Shown here: in pieces, positions 7,249-13,398 of the stretch
Numbering within the stretch: the first letter of the stretch is position 1
Layout: each line of letters opens with the position of its first letter
DNA from: Candidatus Vogelbacteria bacterium RIFOXYB1_FULL_42_16
GTDB taxonomy: Bacteria; Patescibacteriota; Minisyncoccia; Phycocordibacterales; XYD1-FULL-46-19
DNA length: 35,713 nucleotides
Assembly: GCA_001823055.1 (NCBI GenBank)
Contig: MHTH01000013.1
Location: forward strand, 1-35,713
Direction: 5' to 3'
Made by a program: the position numbers and the translations under genes
Notes under the pieces: model-generated
The model's input: the letters and a program-made list of their open reading frames with translations, nothing else
What the model was told of the DNA's origin: nothing
Databases searched by the model: none

Positions 7249-7362
7249 CTATCGGAACATGAAGGGTAGGGAATAGAGAGCCACCATGCTCAAAATTACC
7301 AAAACGCCGACGATCGCCGAAACAATCCGCAAGATTTTCTTATGTTTGCTCTGAAGTAACAT
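7249..7362 (-). CDS. Small single-pass membrane protein (37 aa)
   Basis: Too short for the ORF track. It translates as MLLQSKHKKILRIVSAIVGV and continues with one hydrophobic helix to LPFMFR: a basic N-terminus then about 22 hydrophobic residues (Ile10 to Leu32). The basic-then-hydrophobic layout and a good -10 (TATACT about 6 bp before the ATG region, minus strand) support a real gene. It is divergent from the FtsB-like gene with start codons only 12 bp apart. Function unknown; similar tiny KxxKxL-type membrane peptides occur in CPR genomes, to my recollection. Confidence 0.55.
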   Translation of the reverse strand: MLLQSKHKKILRIVSAIVGVLVILSMVALYSLPFMFR

Positions 7363-7374
7363 CAGTTGTAGTAT

Positions 7375-7755
7375 ATGATTGTGGCGGAAAATTTTCAAGT
7401 CAGAAGAGGGAATAAGAAATGGCTTTATTTTTTAGCTTTGCTTCTGTTGATTGCCAATGGTTTTTTGTTTCGGGGAGTCTGGCGTTTATACCAAAAAAGT
7501 CAGATTGCCAGTAACAATTATTTGTCAGCCAAGGAGCGGTTGGATAAATTAGAGGTTCGGAAAAATTTTCTTCAGGGGCAACTGGCCGAGCTCAAAACTG
7601 AACAAGGTTTGGAAAAGCAGATTCGCAATAGCTTCTCGGTGGTGAAGGCTGGCGAGAAAATGGTCGTGATCGTCGATAGTCCGGATCAGGCGACCACTTC
7701 GATCGATAAAGGTAACCCGTTGTGGCGGGCGATCAAATCGATTTTTGGCAGATAA
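7375..7755 (+). CDS. Septum formation initiator (FtsB/DivIC-like)
   Basis: A 126-aa bitopic protein. A basic N-terminus (RRGNKKW) precedes a single membrane helix at about residues 17-36, then a coiled coil at about 40-78 (SAKERLDKLEVRKNFLQGQLAELK) and the short family block EKQIRNSFSVVKAGEKMVVIVD. This is the FtsB/DivIC layout (PF04977). Such proteins link the FtsQ/L complex to septal cell-wall enzymes, so it would work with FtsA and FtsZ encoded later in the window. The C-terminal tail is poorly conserved. Confidence 0.85.
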   Translation: MIVAENFQVRRGNKKWLYFLALLLLIANGFLFRGVWRLYQKSQIASNNYLSAKERLDKLEVRKNFLQGQLAELKTEQGLEKQIRNSFSVVKAGEKMVVIVDSPDQATTSIDKGNPLWRAIKSIFGR

Positions 7756-7801
7756 TTTTTTAGCCAGTCATTTTAAAAATAATATGGCTAGTTAAAAATA
7801 T

Positions 7802-7986
7802 GCGAGTATGGTTTAGTTTGCCCTCTCATTTTTTTTAAATTATGCGGAATTGGTTTAGTGGTAGAACATGTGCTTCCCAAGCATAGGGCACGGGTTCGAT
7901 TCCCGTATTCCGCACCAAAAACTTGTTAGGGTGAATAGAATGCGACCTTACCAAGGTTGAGACAGGTGTTCGATCCCCTTACTCGC
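7802..7986 (+). pseudogene. Split tRNA-Gly-like pseudogene enclosing the intact tRNA-Gly
   Basis: The 5' part GCGAGTATGGTTTAGT (7802-7817) and 3' part at about 7927-7986, ending in TACTCGC, have perfectly complementary acceptor strands (GCGAGTA with TACTCGC). The 3' part holds an anticodon arm CGACC-TTACCAA-GGTTG, giving anticodon ACC (Gly), and a T arm with a mismatch. The halves are separated in the D-loop region by about 110 bp carrying the complete tRNA-Gly(CCC). A34 in a bacterial tRNA-Gly is not expected, so this is almost certainly dead. Confidence 0.65.
7844..7917 (+). tRNA. tRNA-Gly (CCC)
   Basis: The acceptor GCGGAAT pairs with ATTCCGC, followed by discriminator A and an encoded CCA (7915-7917). 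Anticodon loop TTCCCAA gives CCC (7876-7878), reading GGG. The T arm CGGGTTCGATTCCCG is intact. It is the only tRNA of the window with an encoded CCA, and it sits inside the split tRNA-Gly pseudogene. Confidence 0.93.
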
Positions 7987-7987
7987 A

Positions 7988-8040
7988 CACGGGTTCGATT
8001 TTTACCTGTCCGAAGCGGAAGCAGAGGCAGGTCCGTATTT
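7988..8040 (+). pseudogene. tRNA-Gly 3' fragment interrupted by a hairpin
   Basis: CACGGGTTCGATT (7988-8000) and CCGTATT (8033-8039) copy the T arm and acceptor side of the intact tRNA-Gly(CCC). They are separated by about 30 bp made of an imperfect hairpin whose ends are ACCTG and CAGGT (8004-8032). The interruption falls in the T loop. Confidence 0.6.
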
Positions 8041-8067
8041 TGTGTAATGCAACACTTTTATTTACAG

Positions 8068-8123
8068 CTGTCAAAACTATACCAAATATACACGATCGTG
8101 TATATTTGGTATAGTTTTGACAG
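8068..8123. repeat. 56-bp perfect palindrome upstream of the RNHCP gene
   Basis: CTGTCAAAACTATACCAAAT and the rest of a 28-bp arm are followed immediately by the exact complement, centred on CGATCG, with no loop. It is AT-rich and not followed by a T-run on either strand. It lies about 45 bp before the RNHCP start, so it may be an operator, a cruciform or an element end. Confidence 0.85.
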
Positions 8124-8169
8124 AAAATTTTTATACGGTACATTTTTAAGGTTAAAATTTAAATAGAAT

Positions 8170-8466
8170 ATGTCTAAAAATTTTATTAAAAACAAAGAAG
8201 ATTTTACTTGCCTCAATTGCGGAGCCGAGGTGATTGGCAATGGTTACACTAATCATTGCCCGAAATGTTTGTGGAGTCAGCATGTCGATAATTTGCCCGG
8301 CGATCGGGCTAACAGTTGTTGTGGTCTCATGGAGCCAATCGGAATTGAAAAAGAGGGCCAAGATCACGACTTAGTTCATCGCTGTCAAAAATGTGGTCTG
8401 ATCAAGAAAAATAAGACGATCAGAGATGATGATATTGGTAGTTACTTAACGGGTATGTTAAAATGA
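8170..8466 (+). CDS. RNHCP domain protein
   Basis: A 98-aa protein with the RNHCP domain (PF12647), a small zinc-ribbon-like module of unknown function. The motif is FTCLNCGAEVIGNGYTNHCP, then KCLWSQHVDNLPGDRAN, then CCGLMEPIGI and HRCQKCGLIKKNK. Three CxxC-type cysteine pairs and the NHCP element are conserved, so metal binding is likely. The name comes from a conserved R-NHCP signature, not a known reaction. It is followed by a start-codon-associated repeat and the glutaredoxin gene on the same strand. The upstream leader contains a 56-bp palindrome. Confidence 0.85.
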   Translation: MSKNFIKNKEDFTCLNCGAEVIGNGYTNHCPKCLWSQHVDNLPGDRANSCCGLMEPIGIEKEGQDHDLVHRCQKCGLIKKNKTIRDDDIGSYLTGMLK

Positions 8467-8486
8467 AAAATATTTTGAGGATGAAT

Positions 8487-8602
8487 CCCGTTTAGAGGCC
8501 GCGATCGCTGTCTATTTATGGGTAGTGTCGTCAAAAGTTTGTTTTATCAGTTATAAATTTAAAACAGAAAACGGTCATTGATCGCGATCTGCCTCTAACG
8601 GG
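8487..8602 (+). mobile_element. Start-codon-associated inverted-repeat element, copy 2
   Basis: A 116-bp non-coding element with ends CCCGTTTAGAGGC and GCCTCTAACGGG, flanked by ATGAAT (8481-8486) and ATGAAA (8603-8608), a 5-of-6 target duplication. The right copy is the start of the glutaredoxin gene; the left copy is preceded by TTGAGG, probably that gene's original ribosome-binding site, now 120 bp away. Relative to copy 1, two stem positions changed on both arms (A:T to G:C), which keeps the pairing. Confidence 0.75.
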
Positions 8603-8839
8603 ATGAAAAAAGTTACTATTTATACCGCCTCAACTTGTCATTTTTGTCACATGGCCAAGGATTTTTTTAGAGAAAAAGGGGTGGCATTTGAGGAATTTGA
8701 TGTTGGTGTTGATGTCGCCAAGCGTCAGGAGATGATGCAAAAAAGTGGTCAAATGGGCGTGCCAGTCATTGTGATTGACAATAAAGAAGTGATTATCGGT
8801 TTCAACCAACCTTTGATTTCTCAATTGTTGGGGATTTAG
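8603..8839 (+). CDS. Glutaredoxin-like thiol-disulfide oxidoreductase
   Basis: A 78-aa thioredoxin-fold protein. The redox centre is CHFC (residues 12-15, in TASTCHFCHMAKDFF), the cis-proline loop is GVPVIVID, and the C-terminal helix follows IGFNQ. The length and sequence fit the glutaredoxin/NrdH group that reduces protein or ribonucleotide-reductase disulfides. NrdH-type proteins take electrons from thioredoxin reductase, and a TrxB-like gene is present at 22327-23253. The ATG is the right target duplication of the upstream repeat element, so the gene's leader is now the element itself. Confidence 0.9.
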   Translation: MKKVTIYTASTCHFCHMAKDFFREKGVAFEEFDVGVDVAKRQEMMQKSGQMGVPVIVIDNKEVIIGFNQPLISQLLGI

Positions 8840-8848
8840 TTTTTTTGA

Positions 8849-8886
8849 AAATCGCCCCGCCCTCACTCGTGAGGGCGGGGCGATTT
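8849..8886 (+). terminator. Strong GC-rich hairpin after the glutaredoxin gene
   Basis: An 18-bp stem AAATCGCCCCGCCCTCAC pairs perfectly with its complement around a TC loop. It lies 10 bp after the stop codon. Confidence 0.8.
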
Positions 8887-8922
8887 CTAGTTGAATAATT
8901 TTATGCTAAGTTATTATCATTA

Positions 8923-8995
8923 CCCCTCGTAGTTCAATGGATCAGAACAACCCCGTCCTAAGGGGTAGATATAGGTTCGACTCCTGTCGGGGGGA
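8923..8995 (+). tRNA. tRNA-Arg (CCT)
   Basis: Acceptor CCCCTCG pairs with CGGGGGG (one G-U), discriminator A, no encoded CCA. The anticodon loop GTCCTAA in stem ACCCC/GGGGT gives CCT (8957-8959), reading AGG. T arm AGGTTCGACTCCT is normal. Confidence 0.92.
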
Positions 8996-9015
8996 CAAAG
9001 TCTAATTTAATTTGC

Positions 9016-9021
9016 TATAAT
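9016..9021 (+). promoter_or_regulatory. -10 box of a probably leaderless gene
   Basis: A perfect TATAAT lies 8 bp before the ATG at 9030, so transcription should begin at or next to the start codon. No good -35 is visible. Confidence 0.5.
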
Positions 9022-9029
9022 TTATTTAT

Positions 9030-9281
9030 ATGGACAATCAAAATCTTGACCAAAAAGTCGAAGCGATAAAAAGTTTAGCTGAGGAGAATAATAAAATCTT
9101 GCGGAGAATGAAGCGGTCAATGCAATTGGCCAGATTTTTTAGTGTTTTGAAATGGGTGGTGGTTATTGGCGGGACAGTGGGAATTTACTATTACTTTCAA
9201 CCAATAGTCAACCAGTTACTCGATACTTACAGTCAACTATTGGGTGGTCTAGGCGGAGTGCCAAAATTGCCAAATATTTAG
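9030..9281 (+). CDS. Small coiled-coil membrane protein
   Basis: An 83-aa protein. Residues 5-30 form an amphipathic, coiled-coil-prone helix (QKVEAIKSLAEENNKILRRM), followed by basic residues and one membrane helix at about 38-57 (FSVLKWVVVIGGTVGIYYYF), then a glycine-rich tail. No enzyme motif is present and I do not recognise a named family. The -10 box is 8 bp from the ATG, suggesting a leaderless message. Its stop overlaps the stop of the convergent HNH gene by 4 bp. Confidence 0.75.
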   Translation: MDNQNLDQKVEAIKSLAEENNKILRRMKRSMQLARFFSVLKWVVVIGGTVGIYYYFQPIVNQLLDTYSQLLGGLGGVPKLPNI

Positions 9282-9652
9282 AATTCTAAATTTTTTCCTT
9301 TATAGGCGTCTGCTTCATCGATGAATTTTTTGCTAACTTTTGTGCTATGAACCGTTGCATGGCAGTTGGAACACAAAAGAATGCATTTTTGTAGTTCTTT
9401 TTTTATAAATTCCCATTTTTTGTTAGCCACATTGCCAATAATAAAATCTTTTTCTTGTGGTTTTAGATGGTGAAATTCAAAGGCTGCTTGATCACCTTTC
9501 CAGCCACAATATTGGCATTTTCCTCCTAAAAATTTAACGGCCGCAGCTTTGGCACGGTATCTTCTGATTTTGGTATTACACACGCCACAACGAGCACGAC
9601 CTTTTTTATGATAATACTTAAATTCTTTATTGCATAATCTACACAGGATCAT
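9278..9652 (-). CDS. HNH endonuclease
   Basis: A 124-aa nuclease of the HNH superfamily with two zinc-binding modules. N-terminal CRLCNKEF...CGVCN is a zinc ribbon; the catalytic core is CQYCGWKG...FEFHHLKP...CILLCSNCHATVH, giving the His-His, Asn-Cys-His layout of HNH. Such stand-alone genes cut DNA and are often mobile or phage-derived. There is no methylase or intron next to it, so its role is unknown. It sits between a small membrane protein and tRNA-Phe and converges on the former with overlapping stop codons. Confidence 0.88.
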   Translation of the reverse strand: MILCRLCNKEFKYYHKKGRARCGVCNTKIRRYRAKAAAVKFLGGKCQYCGWKGDQAAFEFHHLKPQEKDFIIGNVANKKWEFIKKELQKCILLCSNCHATVHSTKVSKKFIDEADAYKGKNLEF

Positions 9653-9744
9653 ATCATCTAGTATAGCATCTAATGTTCTACCAAAACATAGTAAAGTGTT
9701 GAAAAATGACTTGTTTCTTGTTATTATTCAATAATTATTTATTT

Positions 9745-9818
9745 GCCCAGGTAGCTCAGTTGGCTAGAGCATTTCGCTGAAGACGAAGGGGTCGCCGGTT
9801 CGAGCCCGGCCCTGGGCA
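9745..9818 (+). tRNA. tRNA-Phe (GAA)
   Basis: Acceptor GCCCAGG pairs with CCTGGGC, discriminator A, no encoded CCA. The anticodon loop CTGAAGA gives GAA (9779-9781). D arm GCTCAGTTGGCTAGAGC and T arm GCCGGTTCGAGCCCGGC are complete. Confidence 0.95.
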
Positions 9819-9819
9819 C

Positions 9820-9867
9820 ATCACCTAAAAATCCGTTTACCAGCTGGTAAACGGATTTTTAGGTGAT
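9820..9867. terminator. Bidirectional terminator between tRNA-Phe and hsp20
   Basis: A 48-bp perfect palindrome centred on CAGCTG; the arms contain AAAAATCCGTTTACC. The A/T-rich stretches serve as U-tracts on both strands. It begins 2 bp after the tRNA and ends at the hsp20 stop. Confidence 0.8.
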
Positions 9868-9869
9868 TA

Positions 9870-10349
9870 TCAAATCGTGCGGATTTTGACCTTTTGGGTG
9901 CGATTCTTGTCGATTCTCGGTAATTTAATGGTCAATAGGCCGTGTTTTTCAAAGGCTTCGACATTGTCAGGATCAACTTCCGCCGGTAGGCTGATGGTGC
10001 GAGCAAAAGAGCCCCAGTATAGTTCCTTGGTGTGATAATTGTTACCAACTGTTTCCGTCTGTCTTTCTCGTCGGCCTTCGATAGTGATCGACTCGCGGGC
10101 AATATCAATATTGATATTTTCTGGCTTGACGCCGGCAATCATGGTTTGGACGATAATTTCATTTGGTTTTTCGTAGACATCAATCGCGAGTTCACCGACT
10201 TCTTCTTCTGATTTTTCCAGCCAATCATCATCGTGAGAAATTATTTTAGTCCCGTATTGGCTGTCATCAACAATACTGTCATCATCAGAGACAGAAATAC
10301 TGCCGGTGATGCGTTCAAAAAACGATCTTTTGTCTTTATTGCCGAACAT
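9870..10349 (-). CDS. Small heat shock protein Hsp20
   Basis: A 159-aa ATP-independent chaperone of the alpha-crystallin family (PF00011). Residues about 50-150 form the beta-sandwich: ELAIDVYEKPNEIIVQTMIAGVKPENI, ITIEGRRERQ, and SFARTISLPAEVDPDNVEA followed by GLLTIKLPR. The N-terminal 45 residues are acidic and serine-rich, and the C-terminus lacks a clear IxI motif (it ends KVKIRTI, which may serve). It holds unfolding proteins in the cytoplasm. The gene is alone between a bidirectional terminator and the PrsW-like gene. Confidence 0.93.
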   Translation of the reverse strand: MFGNKDKRSFFERITGSISVSDDDSIVDDSQYGTKIISHDDDWLEKSEEEVGELAIDVYEKPNEIIVQTMIAGVKPENINIDIARESITIEGRRERQTETVGNNYHTKELYWGSFARTISLPAEVDPDNVEAFEKHGLLTIKLPRIDKNRTQKVKIRTI

Positions 10350-10381
10350 ATTTAAAAATTATTTAAAATTACTGATCAAAA

Positions 10382-11119
10382 TTAAAAATTTGGCTTGACT
10401 CGTTTGGCGAGCTCAAAGAGAAAGAGAATAATGAGGACAAAAATCCAAAGAACAAACATAATCGGCAACATCATTTGTCCACCACTAATAATTATAAGAA
10501 AATTAAAGGCGGTATGCAAGGCAATAGCCAAGATTACGCCACTAAAAATAGTTAGCCATTTCTGAAGAGATTTTTTATAGAAAGTTAAAGCCCAAGTGGC
10601 GCCGATTAGTGCCGAGCAAACTGTATGGAGAATCGTTGAACCTAAAAAGCGTAGTCCTCCAGTGAATAAAAAGACGCCAAAAGTTTCTTGTTGAGACAAA
10701 GAATTGATTAAGAACAAAAGATTTTCCATACTGGCAAAACCGAGAGCGACCGTGATCATATAGATCATGGCATCGATTGGCTCGTCTAGGTGGCGATTGC
10801 GTCCGATAATAAAAGCGATAGCGCTAAATTTAACCAGTTCTTCGATCACTGCCATATTGATGAAAGGTAGAGTCGACAGCCAGCCAATCCAACCGCTTAT
10901 CTCTAAAGACGGCGATTCAAATAGTTTTTCTAAAAAAAAGGCCACAAAGACAGCAACCAAACCAAGAGTAAAAGTATAAAGAATCAGGCTTTTAGGTTCG
11001 GGATTTTTATGATCTTCCCATAGCCAAAACAATAACCATAAAATCACTGGCAAAAAACCGGTGACAAAAGCCAAAAGAATCATTTGTGGGTCAATCGTTG
11101 CTAGAGTGGTACTAGTCAT
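10382..11119 (-). CDS. PrsW-family intramembrane protease
   Basis: An approximately 245-aa polytopic membrane protein with the PrsW (PF13367) motifs: EELVKFSA (EExxK), GFASMENLLFL (ExxEN type) and HTVCSALIGATWAL (catalytic-type histidine), spread over seven or eight hydrophobic segments. PrsW in Bacillus cleaves an anti-sigma factor; other members have unknown substrates. Start: I prefer the ATG at 11119, overlapping the valS stop by 8 bp, over the ATG at 11140 of the ORF track, because the shorter form starts just before the first membrane helix. Translational coupling to valS is likely. Confidence 0.85.
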   Translation of the reverse strand: MTSTTLATIDPQMILLAFVTGFLPVILWLLFWLWEDHKNPEPKSLILYTFTLGLVAVFVAFFLEKLFESPSLEISGWIGWLSTLPFINMAVIEELVKFSAIAFIIGRNRHLDEPIDAMIYMITVALGFASMENLLFLINSLSQQETFGVFLFTGGLRFLGSTILHTVCSALIGATWALTFYKKSLQKWLTIFSGVILAIALHTAFNFLIIISGGQMMLPIMFVLWIFVLIILFLFELAKRVKPNF

Positions 11120-13229
11120 TTTGGTGAGGCCAATCTTCAACTATTAATAATGAACTGGTGGTGGAAAATTTACCGATCTGCCATAATTCTTCGGTCACAA
11201 AAGGCATAAAAGGATGAAGCAGTTTAAGAGTTTGACCTAAAATCAGACGCAGGGTTTGTCGACGGGTATCGGCGACTTCACCTGGTGTGGCCAAAATCGC
11301 TTTGCTTTCCTCGATAATTTCGTCAGCCAGACGATGCCAAGCATAATGATAAATTTTTTCACCTGCTAAATAAAAACGATAATTTTCCAAATCATTTGTC
11401 ACAGCGGTCGCTAACTCGTTAAACTCTTTCAATAAGTTGGCTTCGGTCGGCGTTTCGTTGTCTGTCGGAGCATAACTTAAAATAAATCGACTGATATTCC
11501 AGAGTTTATTGGAAAAATGTTTGTAAGCTTTGATTTTATCCTCGGCTAGAGCCATGGCTGTGCCGGGAGTATTACCAATCACCAACGCCATGCGGAGAGC
11601 GTCGGCGCCGTATTTATTGACAATCTCGATCGGGTTAATAACATTGCCTTTACTCTTGCTCATTTTGAGGCCTTGGCCGTCGCGAACCATACCGTGCAGA
11701 TAAACAGTATGAAAAGGAATTTGATTGGTGCGATAGAGACCGAGCATAATCATGCGGGCGACCCAAAAAAAGAGAATATCGGCACCGGTTTCCATCACAG
11801 CGGTCGGATAAAAATTTTTATAATCTTTGTTTTCCGGATAACCGAGAGTGGCAAAAGGCCATTGGCCGGACGAAAACCAAGTATCAAAAGTGTCTGGATC
11901 TTGGACTAACTCACTGCCACATTGGCCGCAAGTAGTTTTTTTGTTTTCCAGATCAGGTACACCAAAATCGCATTTAGGACAAATTTTAGCCGGAATTTGA
12001 ATCCCCCAAGCGATTTGGCGAGAGATATTCCAATCACGGATATTGTCCAACCAATTAGTAAATATTTTTTTTGAGAAATCGGGAATAATTTTTATGTCGC
12101 CATCGTAAACTGCCTTCAGAGCTGGTTTGGCTAATGGTTCCATTTTGACAAACCATTGGGGAATGACTCTTGGCTCCAAAACCCGTCCACATTTATAGCA
12201 GGCAATGACATTGTGTTCGTAAGGTTCTTCTTTGATCAGCAAGCCAAGCTCTTTTAAATCGGCAACGACCGTGGTCCGCGCTTCGTCGACTTTCAGGCCG
12301 GTATATTTGCCGGTCTTGTCGTTGAGTTTGCCAAATTGATCGATGACTTCGATGGCGGGGAGATTGTGTCGCTTGGCCAAATCAAAGTCGTTTTGGTCGT
12401 GAGCGGGCGTAATTTTCAGAGCGCCAGTGCCAAAATCTTTTTCTACGATTGGATCAGCAACGACTTTTAATTTCATTGAACCGATCGGCGTTTGAACTTC
12501 AATGTCTTGATCGATATATTGCTGGTAGCGTTCATCATCTGGGTTGACCGCTACCGCTACATCGCCAAACATGGTTTCGGGACGGACAGTGGCGACGACC
12601 AATGGTCCGTATTGTAGATAATAAAGTTTGTCGATCCGAGTCTCGGTGCTTGTTTCCAGATCAGACAGAGAAGTTTGATGTTTAGTGCACCAGTTGACCA
12701 AACGCTTGCCCCGATAAATCAAATCATCGTCATAGAGTTGTTGAAAGGTGCCGTAAACTGTTTTGATGATCGCTGGATCGAGAGTAAATTTTTCTCTTGA
12801 CCAATCACAGGAAGCACCGAGAGCTTTTAGCTCCGCTTCCATATATTTTTTATTTTCTAGCGTAAAAGCCATAATCTCGTCGTATAGTTTTTGGCGATCC
12901 ATGCCAAAACGAGACCGGCCTTCTTTTTCCAATTTCTTTTCGTAGACCACTTGGGTTTCAAAGCCGGCATGATCGGCGCCCGGTAGCCACAGAGTTTTAA
13001 AGCCTCGCATCCGCTTGTAGCGAATCATCAAATCTTCAATCGTGACAAAGAGGGCGTGACCGGCGTGGAGATGGCCGTTGGCGTTGGGCGGAGGCATAAT
13101 GATGGTGAAAGGTTTGGAACGGTCACCAGATAGGTTTTCTGGCTGAAAAAAACCGCTCTCTTGCCAGAGATCGTAGATTCTTGATTCAGTGTCAGCTGGA
13201 TTGTAGGGTTTTTCCAGTTTTGGGTCCAT
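11112..13229 (-). CDS. valS: Valyl-tRNA synthetase
   Basis: A 705-aa class I aminoacyl-tRNA synthetase that charges tRNA-Val. The HIGH-type motif is in PPPNANGHLHAGHAL (about 48-60) and the KMSKS motif in GLKMSKSKGNV. The CP1 editing domain is present (VATVRPETMFGDVAVAV, GTGALKITPAHDQND), and two CxxC pairs (CPKC, CGQC) form a zinc site before DTFDTWFSSGQWPF. The anticodon-binding domain ends at LIVEDWP. It is about 170-250 residues shorter than typical ValS and lacks the C-terminal coiled-coil arm, as expected for reduced genomes. Its cognate tRNA-Val lies nearby at 14617-14690. Confidence 0.96.
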   Translation of the reverse strand: MDPKLEKPYNPADTESRIYDLWQESGFFQPENLSGDRSKPFTIIMPPPNANGHLHAGHALFVTIEDLMIRYKRMRGFKTLWLPGADHAGFETQVVYEKKLEKEGRSRFGMDRQKLYDEIMAFTLENKKYMEAELKALGASCDWSREKFTLDPAIIKTVYGTFQQLYDDDLIYRGKRLVNWCTKHQTSLSDLETSTETRIDKLYYLQYGPLVVATVRPETMFGDVAVAVNPDDERYQQYIDQDIEVQTPIGSMKLKVVADPIVEKDFGTGALKITPAHDQNDFDLAKRHNLPAIEVIDQFGKLNDKTGKYTGLKVDEARTTVVADLKELGLLIKEEPYEHNVIACYKCGRVLEPRVIPQWFVKMEPLAKPALKAVYDGDIKIIPDFSKKIFTNWLDNIRDWNISRQIAWGIQIPAKICPKCDFGVPDLENKKTTCGQCGSELVQDPDTFDTWFSSGQWPFATLGYPENKDYKNFYPTAVMETGADILFFWVARMIMLGLYRTNQIPFHTVYLHGMVRDGQGLKMSKSKGNVINPIEIVNKYGADALRMALVIGNTPGTAMALAEDKIKAYKHFSNKLWNISRFILSYAPTDNETPTEANLLKEFNELATAVTNDLENYRFYLAGEKIYHYAWHRLADEIIEESKAILATPGEVADTRRQTLRLILGQTLKLLHPFMPFVTEELWQIGKFSTTSSLLIVEDWPHQND

Positions 13230-13255
13230 TTAGACCATATTAGCAAAGAAAAGTG

Positions 13256-13396
13256 GTTATTTCAAAACTTTTTACTCGGCACAACATTTTAAGGGTACGG
13301 ATTTTTCGAAGCTTGAAAAATCCTGAAGTTTTCGCGTCGACACGCTCAAAACCCCCTTAAAATGTTGTGCCTCGTAATTCAAAGTTTTGAAATAAC
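13256..13396 (+). repeat. Covarying structured element, copy A
   Basis: Core AGGGTACGGATTTTTCG followed by a 9-bp hairpin (HP1, 13299-13323), then a second hairpin (HP2, 13328-13352; GTTTT..CGT-CGAC-ACG..AAAAC). The core is enclosed by a proximal arm (CGGCACAACATTTTAAGGG with its complement) and a distal arm GTTATTTCAAAACTTT with AAAGTTTTGAAATAAC, separated by an internal loop. It lies between tsaD (stop 3 bp away) and valS, with the core antisense to both. Other copies: 21440-21575, 29896-30043 (minus), 31393-31528. Confidence 0.8.
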
Positions 13397-13398
13397 AT

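Noticed and set aside
7802-7986. A functional tRNA-Gly (ACC) with an intron
   Set aside because: The interrupted position (D-loop) and an intact tRNA inside do not fit any known bacterial tRNA intron, the T stem has a mismatch, and A34 is not used for Gly in bacteria as far as I know.
11112-13229. ValS truncated by mutation
   Set aside because: Catalytic, editing and anticodon domains are complete. The missing coiled-coil tail is expected in reduced genomes, and the gene ends cleanly with PrsW overlapping.
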